A stretch of DNA of 40,607 nt from Phenylobacterium deserti (GTDB lineage: Bacteria > Pseudomonadota > Alphaproteobacteria > Caulobacterales > Caulobacteraceae). The DNA is taken from NCBI GenBank assembly GCA_945859865.1, contig CAMAOY010000007.1, positions 1-40,607 on the forward strand. Direction: 5' to 3'. This document shows, piece by piece, positions 7,685 through 16,806 of the stretch. The translations under genes and the position numbers were made by a program. Each line of letters opens with the position of its first letter. The stretch's first letter is position 1. A model generated the notes under the pieces. That model did no database searches and had not been told where the DNA came from. It worked only from the letters and a program-made list of their open reading frames with translations.

Positions 7685-8434
7685 GTGGTCGACGTTTTCG
7701 AAGAGGTCGAAGGGCAGATCCGCTCCGACCGCTATCGCGCCCTGGCGCTGAGGGCGCTGCCGGTATTCATCGGTCTCGTCGTCCTGGTGCTGGCGGGTGT
7801 CGGGGGATGGCAGGGCTACAAGGCCTGGACCCAGAGCCAGTCGAGCAAGGCCTCAGAGATCTACGCCAAGGGGCTCGAAGCCCTTCAGGCCGGGCGGCCT
7901 GCCGATGCGAAGGCCTCCTGGGAGACCGTCTCGAAGAGCGCAAGCCCGGCCTACAAGTCCCTGGCCCTGCAACATCTTGGCGCTCTCCGCCTTGGTGAGC
8001 GTGATGTGAACGGTGCCGTCGCCCTCTTCGACCAGGCGGCGAAGGCGGCGCCGGATCCTCTGATCGGCGATGCGGCCCGCCTGAAGGCCGTCTACGCCCT
8101 CCTCGATACGACGCCCCTGGCCCAGATCGACACCCGGCTCGAGCCGCTCCTCAAGGCAGGACGTCCCTTCCGGATGCAGGCCCGCGAGGCCGCCGCCTTC
8201 TCAAAGCTCCTGGCTGGAGACACAGCGGGTGCGCGTTCGGACTTCGTGGTCGTCTCCCTGGCCCCTGACGTCGCCGAAGGCGCCCGTAGCCGGGCCACTG
8301 CAGCCATTGCCCTCATCGACAGCGGCTCTGCGAAGGCCACAGCAGATCTCGTCAAGGCTGCGGCGGCCCTGCCGCCACCCCGTCCCCTCCCGGCTGGGAT
8401 CCCGGGGCTTCCCCTGCAGGCGCCCGCCCAATGA
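7685..8434 (+). CDS. YfgM-like TPR inner-membrane protein
   Basis: I place the start at GTG 7685, eight bases after GGAG, giving 249 aa that open VVDVFEEVEGQIRSDRY; the track start at 7661 lacks this signal. A short cytosolic segment precedes a single membrane helix (about residues 24-44, PVFIGLVVLVLAGVGGW). A periplasmic tail with tetratricopeptide-like helices follows (EIYAKGLEALQAGRPADAKASWE and later repeats) and ends in a Pro-rich stretch. This matches the TPR_21/YfgM family, which associates with the Sec translocon and periplasmic chaperones and is commonly encoded next to bamB. Here it overlaps bamB by 4 nt (ATGA), so the two are translated together. Role inferred from family and context. 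Confidence 0.85.
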   Translation: MVDVFEEVEGQIRSDRYRALALRALPVFIGLVVLVLAGVGGWQGYKAWTQSQSSKASEIYAKGLEALQAGRPADAKASWETVSKSASPAYKSLALQHLGALRLGERDVNGAVALFDQAAKAAPDPLIGDAARLKAVYALLDTTPLAQIDTRLEPLLKAGRPFRMQAREAAAFSKLLAGDTAGARSDFVVVSLAPDVAEGARSRATAAIALIDSGSAKATADLVKAAAALPPPRPLPAGIPGLPLQAPAQ

Positions 8435-9822
8435 TCCGCTCCCGCTCCGTGATCCTCGCCGTTCTGGCGACGGCGTTGCTGCTTTCTGGCTGCGCCCAGA
8501 CCCGGGACCTGCTGAACTTTGGGGACAAGGGTCCAGCGGAAACCGCCCAGGCGGAGAACCGGATTCCGCTTACCGGCTTTGACCAGGAGGTGACTCCTGA
8601 GGCGGGGCTCAAGGGCTCGAGCTTCTATCTCCCGGATCCGGTCTCCCTGGACCAGTGGGCCCTTCCAGGGGGCACGCCCGAGCAGGCTCCGATGCATGCC
8701 GATGCTGGCAAGGACTTGGCCGTCGCCTGGAAGAAGGGCTTCGGGTCTAGCCGGGGTCGCAATGCCCATGTCATGGCGCCGCCCGTGGCCGTCAATGGCA
8801 AGATCTACGTGATGGACGGTCATGCCGCCGTCAGCGCCCTAGATGCGCGCACGGGTGCCCAGGTCTGGAAGGTCGATCTGCGCGGCAAGTCTCGCCGGGA
8901 CACCGTCGCCTTTGGCGGTGGGCTTGCAATCGCCGAGGGCAAGGTGGTGGTGACCTCCGGCTATCGCTTCGTCACCCAGCTGAATGCCGATACCGGCGAG
9001 GTTCTCTGGCGGACTGCGGTCGAGCAGCCGATCCACTCCGCCCCGACCATCTCCGGCGGCCGGATTTTTACCGTCGCCATCGACAACACCCTGATGACCT
9101 TCGACTTCGCGACCGGCAAGGAGGGATGGACCTACCAGGCGCTCTCGGAATCCGCCCGTATCCTCGCGGCCTCAAGCCCGGCGGTGTCTGGCGATACCGT
9201 GGTCGCCGCCTTCGGATCAGGTGAGTTGATCGCACTCCGCGCCGCCAACGGGAATGACCTGTGGAGCGACTCCCTGTCCCGGGCGAGCCGGACCAACGCC
9301 CTCTCGGAGATCCGGGACATCGCGGGACGCCCCGTCATCTATCAGGGCGACGTAGTGGCGGTCAGTCATTCCGGCGTTCTGTCCTCGACGGATCTGCGCA
9401 CCGGTCAGACCCGATGGTCTCTGCCGATCACCGGGATCACCACGCCCTGGGTTACGGGCGACGTGGTCTATGTGGTGGACATGGCGGGCAAGCTTTACTG
9501 CCTCGCTCGGGAAACGGGTCTGGCCTACTGGGTCACCGACCTGGGTGTGGGGCGTGAGAAGACCGGCTATTTCGGCAACCTTGGCCTTCAGTCCTCGAAG
9601 ACCAAGAAGGCCGGTACGCGCCCGGTCTGGTCTTCGCCAATCCTCGCCTCCGGTCGGATCGTCCTGGCCTCCAACACCGGTGAGCTCGTCGCCGTCAACG
9701 CCCGCTCGGGCCAAGTGGAAAAGTCGGAAAAGCTGGGCGAACCGGTGACCGTCGGCCCCATCGCCCTGGGCGACACCCTCTATTTCGTGACCGATGAGGC
9801 CCAGCTCATTGCGGTCCGTTAG
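8431..9822 (+). CDS. bamB: Outer-membrane protein assembly factor BamB (lipoprotein, PQQ-like propeller)
   Basis: A 463-aa protein with a lipoprotein signal peptide and lipobox LLSGC, giving a lipidated Cys21. After a linker of about 70 residues comes an eight-bladed PQQ/WD-like propeller with repeats such as GKIYVMDGHAAVSALDARTGAQVWKVDL and later GELVAVNARSGQVE. BamB binds BamA and helps the BAM complex insert barrel proteins into the outer membrane. The start ATG overlaps the TPR gene stop, and der begins 9 nt after its stop. The yfgM-bamB-der order is widely conserved in proteobacteria, which supports the assignment. Confidence 0.95.
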   Translation: MIRSRSVILAVLATALLLSGCAQTRDLLNFGDKGPAETAQAENRIPLTGFDQEVTPEAGLKGSSFYLPDPVSLDQWALPGGTPEQAPMHADAGKDLAVAWKKGFGSSRGRNAHVMAPPVAVNGKIYVMDGHAAVSALDARTGAQVWKVDLRGKSRRDTVAFGGGLAIAEGKVVVTSGYRFVTQLNADTGEVLWRTAVEQPIHSAPTISGGRIFTVAIDNTLMTFDFATGKEGWTYQALSESARILAASSPAVSGDTVVAAFGSGELIALRAANGNDLWSDSLSRASRTNALSEIRDIAGRPVIYQGDVVAVSHSGVLSSTDLRTGQTRWSLPITGITTPWVTGDVVYVVDMAGKLYCLARETGLAYWVTDLGVGREKTGYFGNLGLQSSKTKKAGTRPVWSSPILASGRIVLASNTGELVAVNARSGQVEKSEKLGEPVTVGPIALGDTLYFVTDEAQLIAVR

Positions 9823-9831
9823 GTACCGCCC

Positions 9832-11577
9832 ATGACCCTCAGACTCGCCATTGTCGGCCGGCCCAACGTCGGCAAATCGACCCTGTTCAACCGTCTTGCC
9901 GGCAAGCGCCTGGCCATAGTCGACGACCGCCCCGGCGTGACCCGCGACCGTCGCTTCGGAACGGGTCGGATTGGTGACCTTGACCTCGAACTGATCGATA
10001 CCGCCGGCTTCGAGGACGTCACCGACGAAAGCCTTGAGGCCCGGATGCGCGCCCAGACCGAGGCGGCCATCCGGGAATGCGATGTGGCCCTCTTCGTCAT
10101 CGACTCGCGTGTGGGCGTGACCCAGCTGGACGAGATCTTCGCCGATGTCCTGCGCCGGCATGACCGGCCCGTCATCGTGATCGCCAACAAGGCCGAGGGG
10201 CGGCAGGGCGACGAGGGCACCAACGACGCCTTCCGATTGGGCCTTGGGGAACCGATTCCCCTGTCTGCCGAGCATGGGGAGGGTCTCGCCGACCTTTATG
10301 CCGCGCTCAGGGCCTTTGTGGACGATCCCGAAGAGCTGGAAGACGCCGACGAGGCGGACTTCGAGGCCGCGGTGGCCGCCGAACGTGAGGTCGCCGAACG
10401 TGAGGCTGGAGACGAAGAGGATTTCGAGGCGGAGCCCGCCGACGACCGCCCCCTCCGCATTGCCATCGTCGGGCGTCCCAATGCGGGCAAGTCCACCCTG
10501 GTGAACCGGCTGATCGGCGAGGACAGGCTGTTGACCGGGCCGGAAGCGGGGATCACCCGCGACGCCATCCCCGTGGACTGGTCCCTGGGCGGGCGCGCGA
10601 TCCGGCTGGTCGATACTGCGGGGCTGCGCCGGAAGGCCAGGGTCCAGGAGGGACTGGAAAAGCTGTCCACCGCGGACACCATCCGGGCCATCACCTTCGC
10701 CGAGGTGGTTATCCTGGTCGTTGACGCCACCCACCCTTTCGAGATCCAGGACCTGCAGATCGCCGACCTGGTCGAGCGGGAAGGTCGGGCCCTGGTCTTC
10801 GTACTGGCCAAGTGGGACCTCATCGACGAACCCCAGAGCCGTCTGGCCGAGATTCGGGAAACCCTCGACCGGCAACTGCCCCAGGTCCGCGGTGCGCCTC
10901 TGGTGGCCCTGTCCGCGGAGACGGGCCGGAATGTTGATCGCCTGATGCCCGCCGTGTTCAAGGTCCACGAGAACTGGTCCACCCGGGTCAAGACCCGCGA
11001 CCTGAACGACTGGCTGGCGATGGCCATCCAGAGGCACCCGCCTCCCGCCGTGAACGGACGGCGGATCCGGCCCAAATACATGGCCCAGACCAAGGCGCGT
11101 CCACCGACCTTCGTTCTGTTCGCCACCCGCGCCGAGCAGCTCCCCGACCACTATCGGCGCTATCTGGTGCACGCCCTTCGGGAGAGCTTCGACCTGCCCG
11201 GGGTGCCAATCCGCGTGAGCGTCAGATCCAGCCGCAATCCCTTCGTCGACGGTCCGTCACCCAAGGCGGCAGGCCCTGCGGGAGGCGTGCGTGCGCGGGC
11301 CGGGCCGCGGAAGGCTTCCGGAACGGCCCGGTCCAAGGCCGCGGCCCAGACCGCCAAGACCGCCAAGACCGCCAAGACCGCCAAGTCCGCCAAGTCCGCT
11401 AAACCTGCCAAGGTGACCAAGGTATCAGGCCGCTCCCGGCCAGCCGCCGGATCCAAGCTAGCGTCGCGCGCCGGCGCGAGGCCGGGGAAGGTGAGGGGGC
11501 GTCCCGCCTCTGGACGTGCCGTCAGGTCGAAGGGGTCAGCGCCACGCGGTCGGCCTTCCAAGCCCGGAAAGTCCTGA
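9832..11577 (+). CDS. der: Ribosome-assembly GTPase Der (EngA) with a basic C-terminal tail
   Basis: The 581-aa product carries two GTPase domains in tandem. Domain 1 has GRPNVGKS near residue 8, DTAGF and NKAE. Domain 2 has [13 protein letters not shown] and AKWD in place of the usual NKWD. A KH-like domain follows and ends near RNPFVDG (about residue 472). Der acts in 50S subunit maturation and is essential where tested. Unusually, about 108 further residues (from about 11251) form a Lys/Arg/Ala-rich, probably disordered tail with TAK and SAK repeats. Its last 56 bp overlap the convergent SDR gene. SD: AGG just after the bamB stop. Core assignment is certain; the tail function is unknown. 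Confidence 0.96.
   Translation: MTLRLAIVGRPNVGKSTLFNRLAGKRLAIVDDRPGVTRDRRFGTGRIGDLDLELIDTAGFEDVTDESLEARMRAQTEAAIRECDVALFVIDSRVGVTQLDEIFADVLRRHDRPVIVIANKAEGRQGDEGTNDAFRLGLGEPIPLSAEHGEGLADLYAALRAFVDDPEELEDADEADFEAAVAAEREVAEREAGDEEDFEAEPADDRPLRIAIVGRPNAGKSTLVNRLIGEDRLLTGPEAGITRDAIPVDWSLGGRAIRLVDTAGLRRKARVQEGLEKLSTADTIRAITFAEVVILVVDATHPFEIQDLQIADLVEREGRALVFVLAKWDLIDEPQSRLAEIRETLDRQLPQVRGAPLVALSAETGRNVDRLMPAVFKVHENWSTRVKTRDLNDWLAMAIQRHPPPAVNGRRIRPKYMAQTKARPPTFVLFATRAEQLPDHYRRYLVHALRESFDLPGVPIRVSVRSSRNPFVDGPSPKAAGPAGGVRARAGPRKASGTARSKAAAQTAKTAKTAKTAKSAKSAKPAKVTKVSGRSRPAAGSKLASRAGARPGKVRGRPASGRAVRSKGSAPRGRPSKPGKS
11350..11412 (+). repeat. 9-bp tandem repeat in the der tail
   Basis: Four exact copies of ACCGCCAAG (11350-11385) are followed by three degenerate copies (TCCGCCAAG, TCCGCTAAA, CCTGCCAAG). 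They encode the Thr/Ser-Ala-Lys repeats. Slippage here would change tail length in steps of three residues without a frameshift. Confidence 0.85.
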
Positions 11578-12277
11578 CAGTCGTCGCAAGGCCGGGGTCC
11601 GAGAGCACCAGCGCGATCATCATCGGACCGATCTCCGAGGGGTCCGGCAGGTCTGCAGGATCCTCGCCAGGATAGGCCTCGGCCCGCATGCGGGTGCGCA
11701 TGGCTCCCGGATCGATGATCGCTGCGCGGACACCAGTGTGTTCCAGTTCATCCGCCCAGGCCCTGACAATCGCCTCCATGGCGGCCTTGGACGCAGCGTA
11801 GGGCCCCCAGAAGGCCCGTGGGGACGCCGCCCGGCTGGAGGTCACGAACAGGGCCCTACCGGCGTCCGACGCCTTCAGCAGGGGCTCCATCGACCGGATC
11901 AGACGCCAGGAGGCGGTGGCGTTCACGGTCATGACCCGGTCCCAGAGCCCGGGCTCCACATGACTGACCGGCGTGATGGCACCCAGGACAGCGCCCGCAT
12001 GGATGACGATGTCCAACCGCCCGAACCTCTGGTGAAGGGCGAGCCCCAGGGCGTCGAGCCCGGCGGGTTCGGCAAGATCCAGGGGGACGAGTGTGGCGTG
12101 ATGCCCGGTCAGGGCAAAGATCTCGTCGTCCAGGGATTCCAGCGCGCCCTGGGTCCTGGCCGTGGCCACGACGTGGGCTCCGGCCCCGGCCAGGGCCAGG
12201 GCTGAGGCGCGTCCGATCCCCCGGGAGGCACCGGTCACCAGGGCGATCTTGTCTGCGAGGGGCGTGTCGGCGGTCAT
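11522..12277 (-). CDS. SDR-family oxidoreductase
   Basis: A 251-aa short-chain dehydrogenase. The N-terminus has the classical cofactor motif [20 protein letters not shown] is replaced by HAGAV, and a catalytic Ser (VTSSRAASP) precedes Tyr-x-x-x-Lys (YAASKAAM). The pattern and length resemble YciK-like classical SDRs; an NADP preference is possible from the downstream Arg (TARTQ). Substrate unknown. It is the last gene of the minus-strand run, starting 9 nt after the SBF-like transporter stop with GGGGGCGAC as SD. Its 3' end runs 56 bp into der on the opposite strand. The reading TPST then stop is clean, so the overlap looks real. Confidence 0.88.
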   Translation of the reverse strand: MTADTPLADKIALVTGASRGIGRASALALAGAGAHVVATARTQGALESLDDEIFALTGHHATLVPLDLAEPAGLDALGLALHQRFGRLDIVIHAGAVLGAITPVSHVEPGLWDRVMTVNATASWRLIRSMEPLLKASDAGRALFVTSSRAASPRAFWGPYAASKAAMEAIVRAWADELEHTGVRAAIIDPGAMRTRMRAEAYPGEDPADLPDPSEIGPMMIALVLSDPGLATTVRTFRAWKADRVALTPST

Positions 12278-12286
12278 GTCGCCCCC

Positions 12287-13300
12287 TTAGCCCGTCGCAG
12301 CCGGGGCGTCACCCTCGGACGCGGGTCGTTCCGCGTATCTCTGCGCGAACACGGCGGCGGCCATGAGCTGGATCTGGTGGAAGATCATGATCGGAAGGAG
12401 GACCAGCCCCAGCCCGTCGCCAGGAAACAGGACGCCCGCCATGGGAACGCCGCTCGCCAGGCTCTTCTTGGACCCGCAGAAGACCAGGGTGATCTCGTCA
12501 GGCGTGGACAGGCGCGCCGCACGGGCGGCGGCCAGGGTGGCACAGAGGACGATGGCGAGCAGGATGCCGCAGACCAGGGTCAACCTGACGAGGTCCAGGG
12601 CGCCAAGCCGGGACCAGATGCCGCCAGTTACGGCATCTGAAAAGGCGGCGTAGACCACCAGCAGGATGGAGCCCCGATCCAGCTTCGACAGGATACCGGC
12701 GTGGCGGGCGACGATGTCGCCAATCCAGGGGCGCAGGAGATGACCCGCCAGGAAGGGCACCAGGAGCTGGAGCAGTATGGTCTGCAGCCCCTCAAAGGAG
12801 ACCCCGCCGCCCGTCCTGTGCAGCAGCAGGCCGGCGAGCACCGGCGTGACGATGATGCCCAGAAGGTTGGAAGCCGTCGCCGCCGCAACGGTCGCAGCCA
12901 CATTTCCCCGGGCGATGGCTGTAAAGCCGATGGAAGACTGGATGGTCGAGGGCAGGCACCCAAGGAAGAGAAGACCGGGTGCGAGACTGGCCGGCAGGAT
13001 CCAGGCCGGCAGGCCCTGGGCCAGAAGGCAGAGGGCCGGGAAGAGGAGGAAGGTCGCGGCCAGGACCATGGCGTGCAGTCGCCACTGGGTGGCACCGGCG
13101 ATCACCGCGTCGCGGGACAGGCGGGCACCATGCAGGAAGAAGACCAGGCCGATCCCCAGCGAGACGGCGACCTTGAGGAGAGGGCGCGCCTCACCCTCCG
13201 CCGGAAGAAGGGTCGCCAGCACCACCATGCCCAGGATCAGCAGGATGTAGACGTCGGGCTTCAGCCTCGTCAGCCAGCGGCCGACAGGCGCAGGGCTCAC
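12287..13300 (-). CDS. SBF-like (bile acid:sodium symporter family) membrane transporter
   Basis: A 337-aa, very hydrophobic protein with nine or ten predicted membrane helices. It carries the SBF-like (YfeH-type) signature: LPSTIQSSIGFTAIARGN in the first half, TASNLLGIIVTPVL after it, and FCGSKKSLASGVPMAGVLF in the second half, i.e. the two crossover regions of the bile-acid-symporter fold. YfeH-type members are putative sodium-dependent transporters of organic anions. The substrate cannot be read from sequence. The start ATG overlaps the purF stop by 4 nt, so it is co-translated with purF, although no purine link is known. Confidence 0.85.
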   Translation of the reverse strand: MSPAPVGRWLTRLKPDVYILLILGMVVLATLLPAEGEARPLLKVAVSLGIGLVFFLHGARLSRDAVIAGATQWRLHAMVLAATFLLFPALCLLAQGLPAWILPASLAPGLLFLGCLPSTIQSSIGFTAIARGNVAATVAAATASNLLGIIVTPVLAGLLLHRTGGGVSFEGLQTILLQLLVPFLAGHLLRPWIGDIVARHAGILSKLDRGSILLVVYAAFSDAVTGGIWSRLGALDLVRLTLVCGILLAIVLCATLAAARAARLSTPDEITLVFCGSKKSLASGVPMAGVLFPGDGLGLVLLPIMIFHQIQLMAAAVFAQRYAERPASEGDAPAATG

Positions 13301-14781
13301 GCGTCAACCAGGAAGGACAACTGTCGTTCTGTGACCGCGTTGCGCCCTTCGGCGATTTCCCGGTCAAGGAGCCGGGTCGGATAGTCACCCGTGAAATAGT
13401 GATCGGTGAACTGGGGGTTTGCGGGGTCCCGCGGGCCCGCCTCCATGGCCCAGTAGAGGCCGTCCACGGAAAGGAAGCCCATCGAATCCACGTTCAGGAT
13501 CCGGGCGATATCCTCGACGCTGTTGTTGGCGGCCAGCAGCTTGTCCCGGTCGGGCATGTCAATTCCGTAGAAGTCCGGCCACTGGATCGGCGGGGAGGCG
13601 GAACGCAGGTGAACCTCTGTGGCCCCGGCCTCGCGCACCATCCTGACCACCCGCATGGAATTGGTGCCGCGGACAATGGAGTCGTCGATCAGCACGACCT
13701 TCTTGCCAGCCAGCACAGCGCGGTTCGGAGAGAGCTTCATTCGCACGCTGGATTCGCGCGCACCCTGGGTGGGCTGGATGAAGGTCCGGCCTACATAGTG
13801 ATTGCGGATGATCCCCATCTCGAAGGGCAGGCCGGCCTCCTGGGCGAAGCCGAGCGCTGCCGGGACCCCGGAGTCGGGAACGGGAACGACCACGTCGACA
13901 TCCGCGGGCATCTCCTGGGCCAGGCGGCGGCCCATGCGCTTGCGGACCTCGTAGATGGACTTGCCGTTCACCACGCTGTCTGGCCTGGCGAAGTAGACGT
14001 ACTCGAAGATGCAGGGGCGGGCGCGGGCGGCGGGGAAGGGCCGCAGGCTGTGGATGCCTTCGTGGTCGATGATCACCATTTCGCCGTGCTCGATGTCCCG
14101 GACAAAGCGGGCGCCGATCATGTCCAGGGCGCAGGTTTCCGACGCCAGGACGGGATGGCCATCCAGGTCGCCCAAGACCAGGGGGCGGATTCCGAGCGGG
14201 TCCCGGACGCCGATCAGCTTCTTGTTGGTGATGGCCACCAGGGCATAGCCGCCCTCGATCTCCCGCAGGGCGTCGATGAACCGATCCACGAGGCGGGGCC
14301 GGCGGGACCGCGCGATGAGGTGCAGGATGACCTCGGAGTCCGAGGTGGACTGAAAGATCCGGCCCTCCGCCACCAGTTGCTGGCGCAGGGTCAGGAAGTT
14401 GGTCAGATTGCCGTTGTGGGCCAGGGCGATGCCGCCCGTGTCCAGGTCGGCGAACATGGGCTGGACGTTGCGGAGGACGCTGCTGCCCGCCGTTGAATAG
14501 CGGGTATGGCCGATGGCAAAGGCACCTGGAAGCCGGGTGGTCAGATCCCCGCCCGCGAAGACGTCGCCCACATAGCCCATGTGCCGCTCGGTGTGGAAAC
14601 CATTGCCATCGAAGCTGGCGATGCCGCAGGCTTCCTGTCCCCGGTGCTGGAGGGCGTGGAGCCCCAGGGCGGTTACCGCGGAGGCGTCCTCGACGTCGAA
14701 TACGCCGAAGACGCCGCATTCGAGCCTCGGGGCGTCGTCGTCAGGATCACGTGGCGACCATCGATCGGCGGGGGTGTTCAC
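13297..14781 (-). CDS. purF: Amidophosphoribosyltransferase
   Basis: The 494-aa product catalyses the first committed step of purine synthesis, PRPP plus glutamine to phosphoribosylamine. A short propeptide precedes the catalytic Cys22 (ECGVFGV), which becomes the N-terminal nucleophile of the glutaminase domain; HRGQEACGI, GHTRYSTAG and HNGNLTN are all present. The C-terminal phosphoribosyltransferase domain has the PRPP loop VLIDDSIVRGTNS. The length fits the Bacillus-type enzyme, but the cysteines of its Fe-S cluster are not obvious. It is tightly packed in the run with 4-nt ATGA overlaps to cvpA upstream and the transporter downstream. A cvpA-purF pair is a widespread arrangement. Confidence 0.97.
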   Translation of the reverse strand: MNTPADRWSPRDPDDDAPRLECGVFGVFDVEDASAVTALGLHALQHRGQEACGIASFDGNGFHTERHMGYVGDVFAGGDLTTRLPGAFAIGHTRYSTAGSSVLRNVQPMFADLDTGGIALAHNGNLTNFLTLRQQLVAEGRIFQSTSDSEVILHLIARSRRPRLVDRFIDALREIEGGYALVAITNKKLIGVRDPLGIRPLVLGDLDGHPVLASETCALDMIGARFVRDIEHGEMVIIDHEGIHSLRPFPAARARPCIFEYVYFARPDSVVNGKSIYEVRKRMGRRLAQEMPADVDVVVPVPDSGVPAALGFAQEAGLPFEMGIIRNHYVGRTFIQPTQGARESSVRMKLSPNRAVLAGKKVVLIDDSIVRGTNSMRVVRMVREAGATEVHLRSASPPIQWPDFYGIDMPDRDKLLAANNSVEDIARILNVDSMGFLSVDGLYWAMEAGPRDPANPQFTDHYFTGDYPTRLLDREIAEGRNAVTERQLSFLVDA

Positions 14782-15386
14782 CGGGGCGTCTCCGCTGCCT
14801 TGTCGCGACCAGAAGGGGCATTCGTTACATATCCCCCGTCGATCGGCCTGTCACCCTTGTGCCCCTCACCAAGCGCCTTCTCGACCGCGGGGGCAATGCG
14901 CCCGGCAAGATTGGCGCCCTGGGGCGCCAACGCACGGATCATCGCGGCGGAGCGTTCGGTGAGGGGGTAGAAGAGCGAACCCTGCAGCCAGGTAGGCGCA
15001 TAGCTTGGCGGCGTCGCCGCGGTGAAGGCGAGGTTGCACACGCCCAGGAAGAGCGCCGCCCTCACAAGGCCAAATCCGAAGCCCAGGGCCCGGTCCAGGG
15101 CGCTCAGCAGCCGCGCCTGGCGGATACCTCCCGTAAGGCCGGAGCCCAGGGCTCGAAGGCCCAGATAGGCGAGGGCGAAGACCAGCAGGAAGGCGATGGG
15201 CGCGGCGGCCCAGTCGAGGTCCATGCGGGCCTGGATCAGCGGTGTGACGAACTGCAGCCCGAGCATGGCCAGGACCAGGGCAACGACAAGCGAGACCAGG
15301 GAGACCAGTTCCTTCACCGCCCCCTGGGCGAACCCCAGGATGCCTGAGAGAAGCAGGATCCCCAGGACAATGAGGTCGAAGGGCAT
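14778..15386 (-). CDS. cvpA: CvpA family inner-membrane protein
   Basis: About 202 aa with four membrane helices in the first 125 residues: MPFDLIVLGILLLSGILGF, VSLVSLVVALVLAMLGL, AAPIAFLLVFALAYLGL and a fourth around LGFGFGLVRAALFLGVCN. A soluble tail follows. This is the CvpA family, needed for colicin V production in E. coli and linked to envelope and bile-stress phenotypes; the molecular role is unclear. The start is GTGATG: I use ATG 15386, which overlaps the radA TGA by one base (TGATG); GTG 15389 is the track choice. Followed by purF as in many proteobacteria. Confidence 0.93.
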   Translation of the reverse strand: MPFDLIVLGILLLSGILGFAQGAVKELVSLVSLVVALVLAMLGLQFVTPLIQARMDLDWAAAPIAFLLVFALAYLGLRALGSGLTGGIRQARLLSALDRALGFGFGLVRAALFLGVCNLAFTAATPPSYAPTWLQGSLFYPLTERSAAMIRALAPQGANLAGRIAPAVEKALGEGHKGDRPIDGGYVTNAPSGRDKAAETPR

Positions 15387-16759
15387 CACGGCAGGGTGCT
15401 CCAGCCGCCATCGCCGATCCTTGCGATGGCGTCGGCGAGGCGAGAGACCCCGGCAAGCTTCAGGGCGCCGGCATCGGCGTCCCGGGGCGCCAGGGCCTGG
15501 CGGAACCCAAGCTTGGCCGACTCACGGACCCTCGCCTCCGTCCGGCTGACCGGGCGGATCTCGCCGGAGAGGCTGATCTCGCCGAAGACCACGCAGTCCT
15601 GGGGGAGGGCGACATCGAGGGCGGAGGAGGCCAGGGCCGCTGCCGCCGCGAGATCCGCCGCCGGCTCGCTGATCCGCAGGCCCCCCGCCACGTTCAGGTA
15701 GACGTCCCTTGCCCCGAGGGAGAGGCCGCAGCGGGCCTCGAGGACGGCCAGGACCATGGCGAGCCGGCCGGAGTCCCAGCCCACCACCGCCCGGCGAGGG
15801 TTGCCGTAGGCCGAGGGGGCCACCAGGGCCTGGAATTCGACCAGCACCGGACGCGATCCCTCTATGCCCGCAAAGACGGCGGCGCCCGCCGCCCGCTCGC
15901 CGGAGGTATCCAAGAAGAGGGCGGAGGGATTGGCCACCTCGCGCAGGCCTGCGTCGCCCATTTCGAAGACGCCGATCTCATCGGTGGCGCCAAAGCGGTT
16001 CTTGACCCCCCGCAGGACCCGGAAGGGATAGCCGCGCTCGCCCTCGAAGGTCAGCACCGCGTCTACCAGGTGTTCGATCACCCGTGGGCCTGCAATGGCG
16101 CCTTCCTTCGTCACATGGCCCACGAGGATAATTGCAACGCCCTCGCGCTTGGCAAGGCGGACGAGCTCTGCAGCGGCGGCGCGCACCTGGGTGACGGATC
16201 CTGGTGGCGCGTCATGGGCGTCGCTCCAGAGGGTCTGGATGGAGTCGATCACCACGAGGTCGAACTTGGAGCGCTTGAGGCCGTCGAGGACGTTTCTCAG
16301 GCTTGTCTCCGCCGCGAGCTGGACGGGGGCGGCGCCCAGGCCCATGCGCTGGGCCCGGCTGCGGATCTGGTCCACGGACTCTTCCCCGGAGACATAGGCG
16401 CAGGCTGCACCCCGCATGGCCGCCGCTGAGACGACCTGCATGAGCAGGGTGGACTTGCCGACACCGGGGTCCCCACCCACGAGCAGGGCCGAACCCCTGG
16501 CCACACCGCCGCCGCAGACCCGGTCAAATTCCTCGATGCCGGTCTGGATCCGGGGAAGGGGCTGGATCTCGCCGGCCAGGCCCTGGAAGTCGAGCCCTCG
16601 TATCCGCGTGGCGCGGCTGGCCGACAGGGCCCCGGGGGGCTTCAGCCCGCTCTCCTCGACAAGGGTGTTCCAGGTGTCGCAGGCGGGGCACTGCCCGCTC
16701 CAGCGGCTCTGGGCTGCGCCGCAGGACTGGCAGACATAGGACGCGCCGTCTCTGGCCAT
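15386..16759 (-). CDS. radA: DNA repair protein RadA
   Basis: A 457-aa RecA-like branch-migration helicase. The N-terminal four-cysteine zinc finger is complete (Cys10, Cys13, Cys24, Cys27). The ATPase core has Walker A GGDPGVGKSTLL and the RadA-specific KNRFG motif. The C-terminal Lon-protease-like domain (about residues 290-457) includes GDAGLREVANPSALFL. RadA processes recombination intermediates and helps restart forks. Starts at ATG 16759 with GGAG upstream and lies 47 nt after alr. Its stop overlaps the cvpA start. Confidence 0.96.
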   Translation of the reverse strand: MARDGASYVCQSCGAAQSRWSGQCPACDTWNTLVEESGLKPPGALSASRATRIRGLDFQGLAGEIQPLPRIQTGIEEFDRVCGGGVARGSALLVGGDPGVGKSTLLMQVVSAAAMRGAACAYVSGEESVDQIRSRAQRMGLGAAPVQLAAETSLRNVLDGLKRSKFDLVVIDSIQTLWSDAHDAPPGSVTQVRAAAAELVRLAKREGVAIILVGHVTKEGAIAGPRVIEHLVDAVLTFEGERGYPFRVLRGVKNRFGATDEIGVFEMGDAGLREVANPSALFLDTSGERAAGAAVFAGIEGSRPVLVEFQALVAPSAYGNPRRAVVGWDSGRLAMVLAVLEARCGLSLGARDVYLNVAGGLRISEPAADLAAAAALASSALDVALPQDCVVFGEISLSGEIRPVSRTEARVRESAKLGFRQALAPRDADAGALKLAGVSRLADAIARIGDGGWSTLP

Positions 16760-16806
16760 GGAGGTCTCCTGATTCGCCCGCCAGGTTCAGTCTAGCCCTG
16801 CTTGCG

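Noticed and set aside
9217-11172. 651-aa ORF on the minus strand
   Set aside because: Antisense shadow of bamB and der; both of these are unmistakable.
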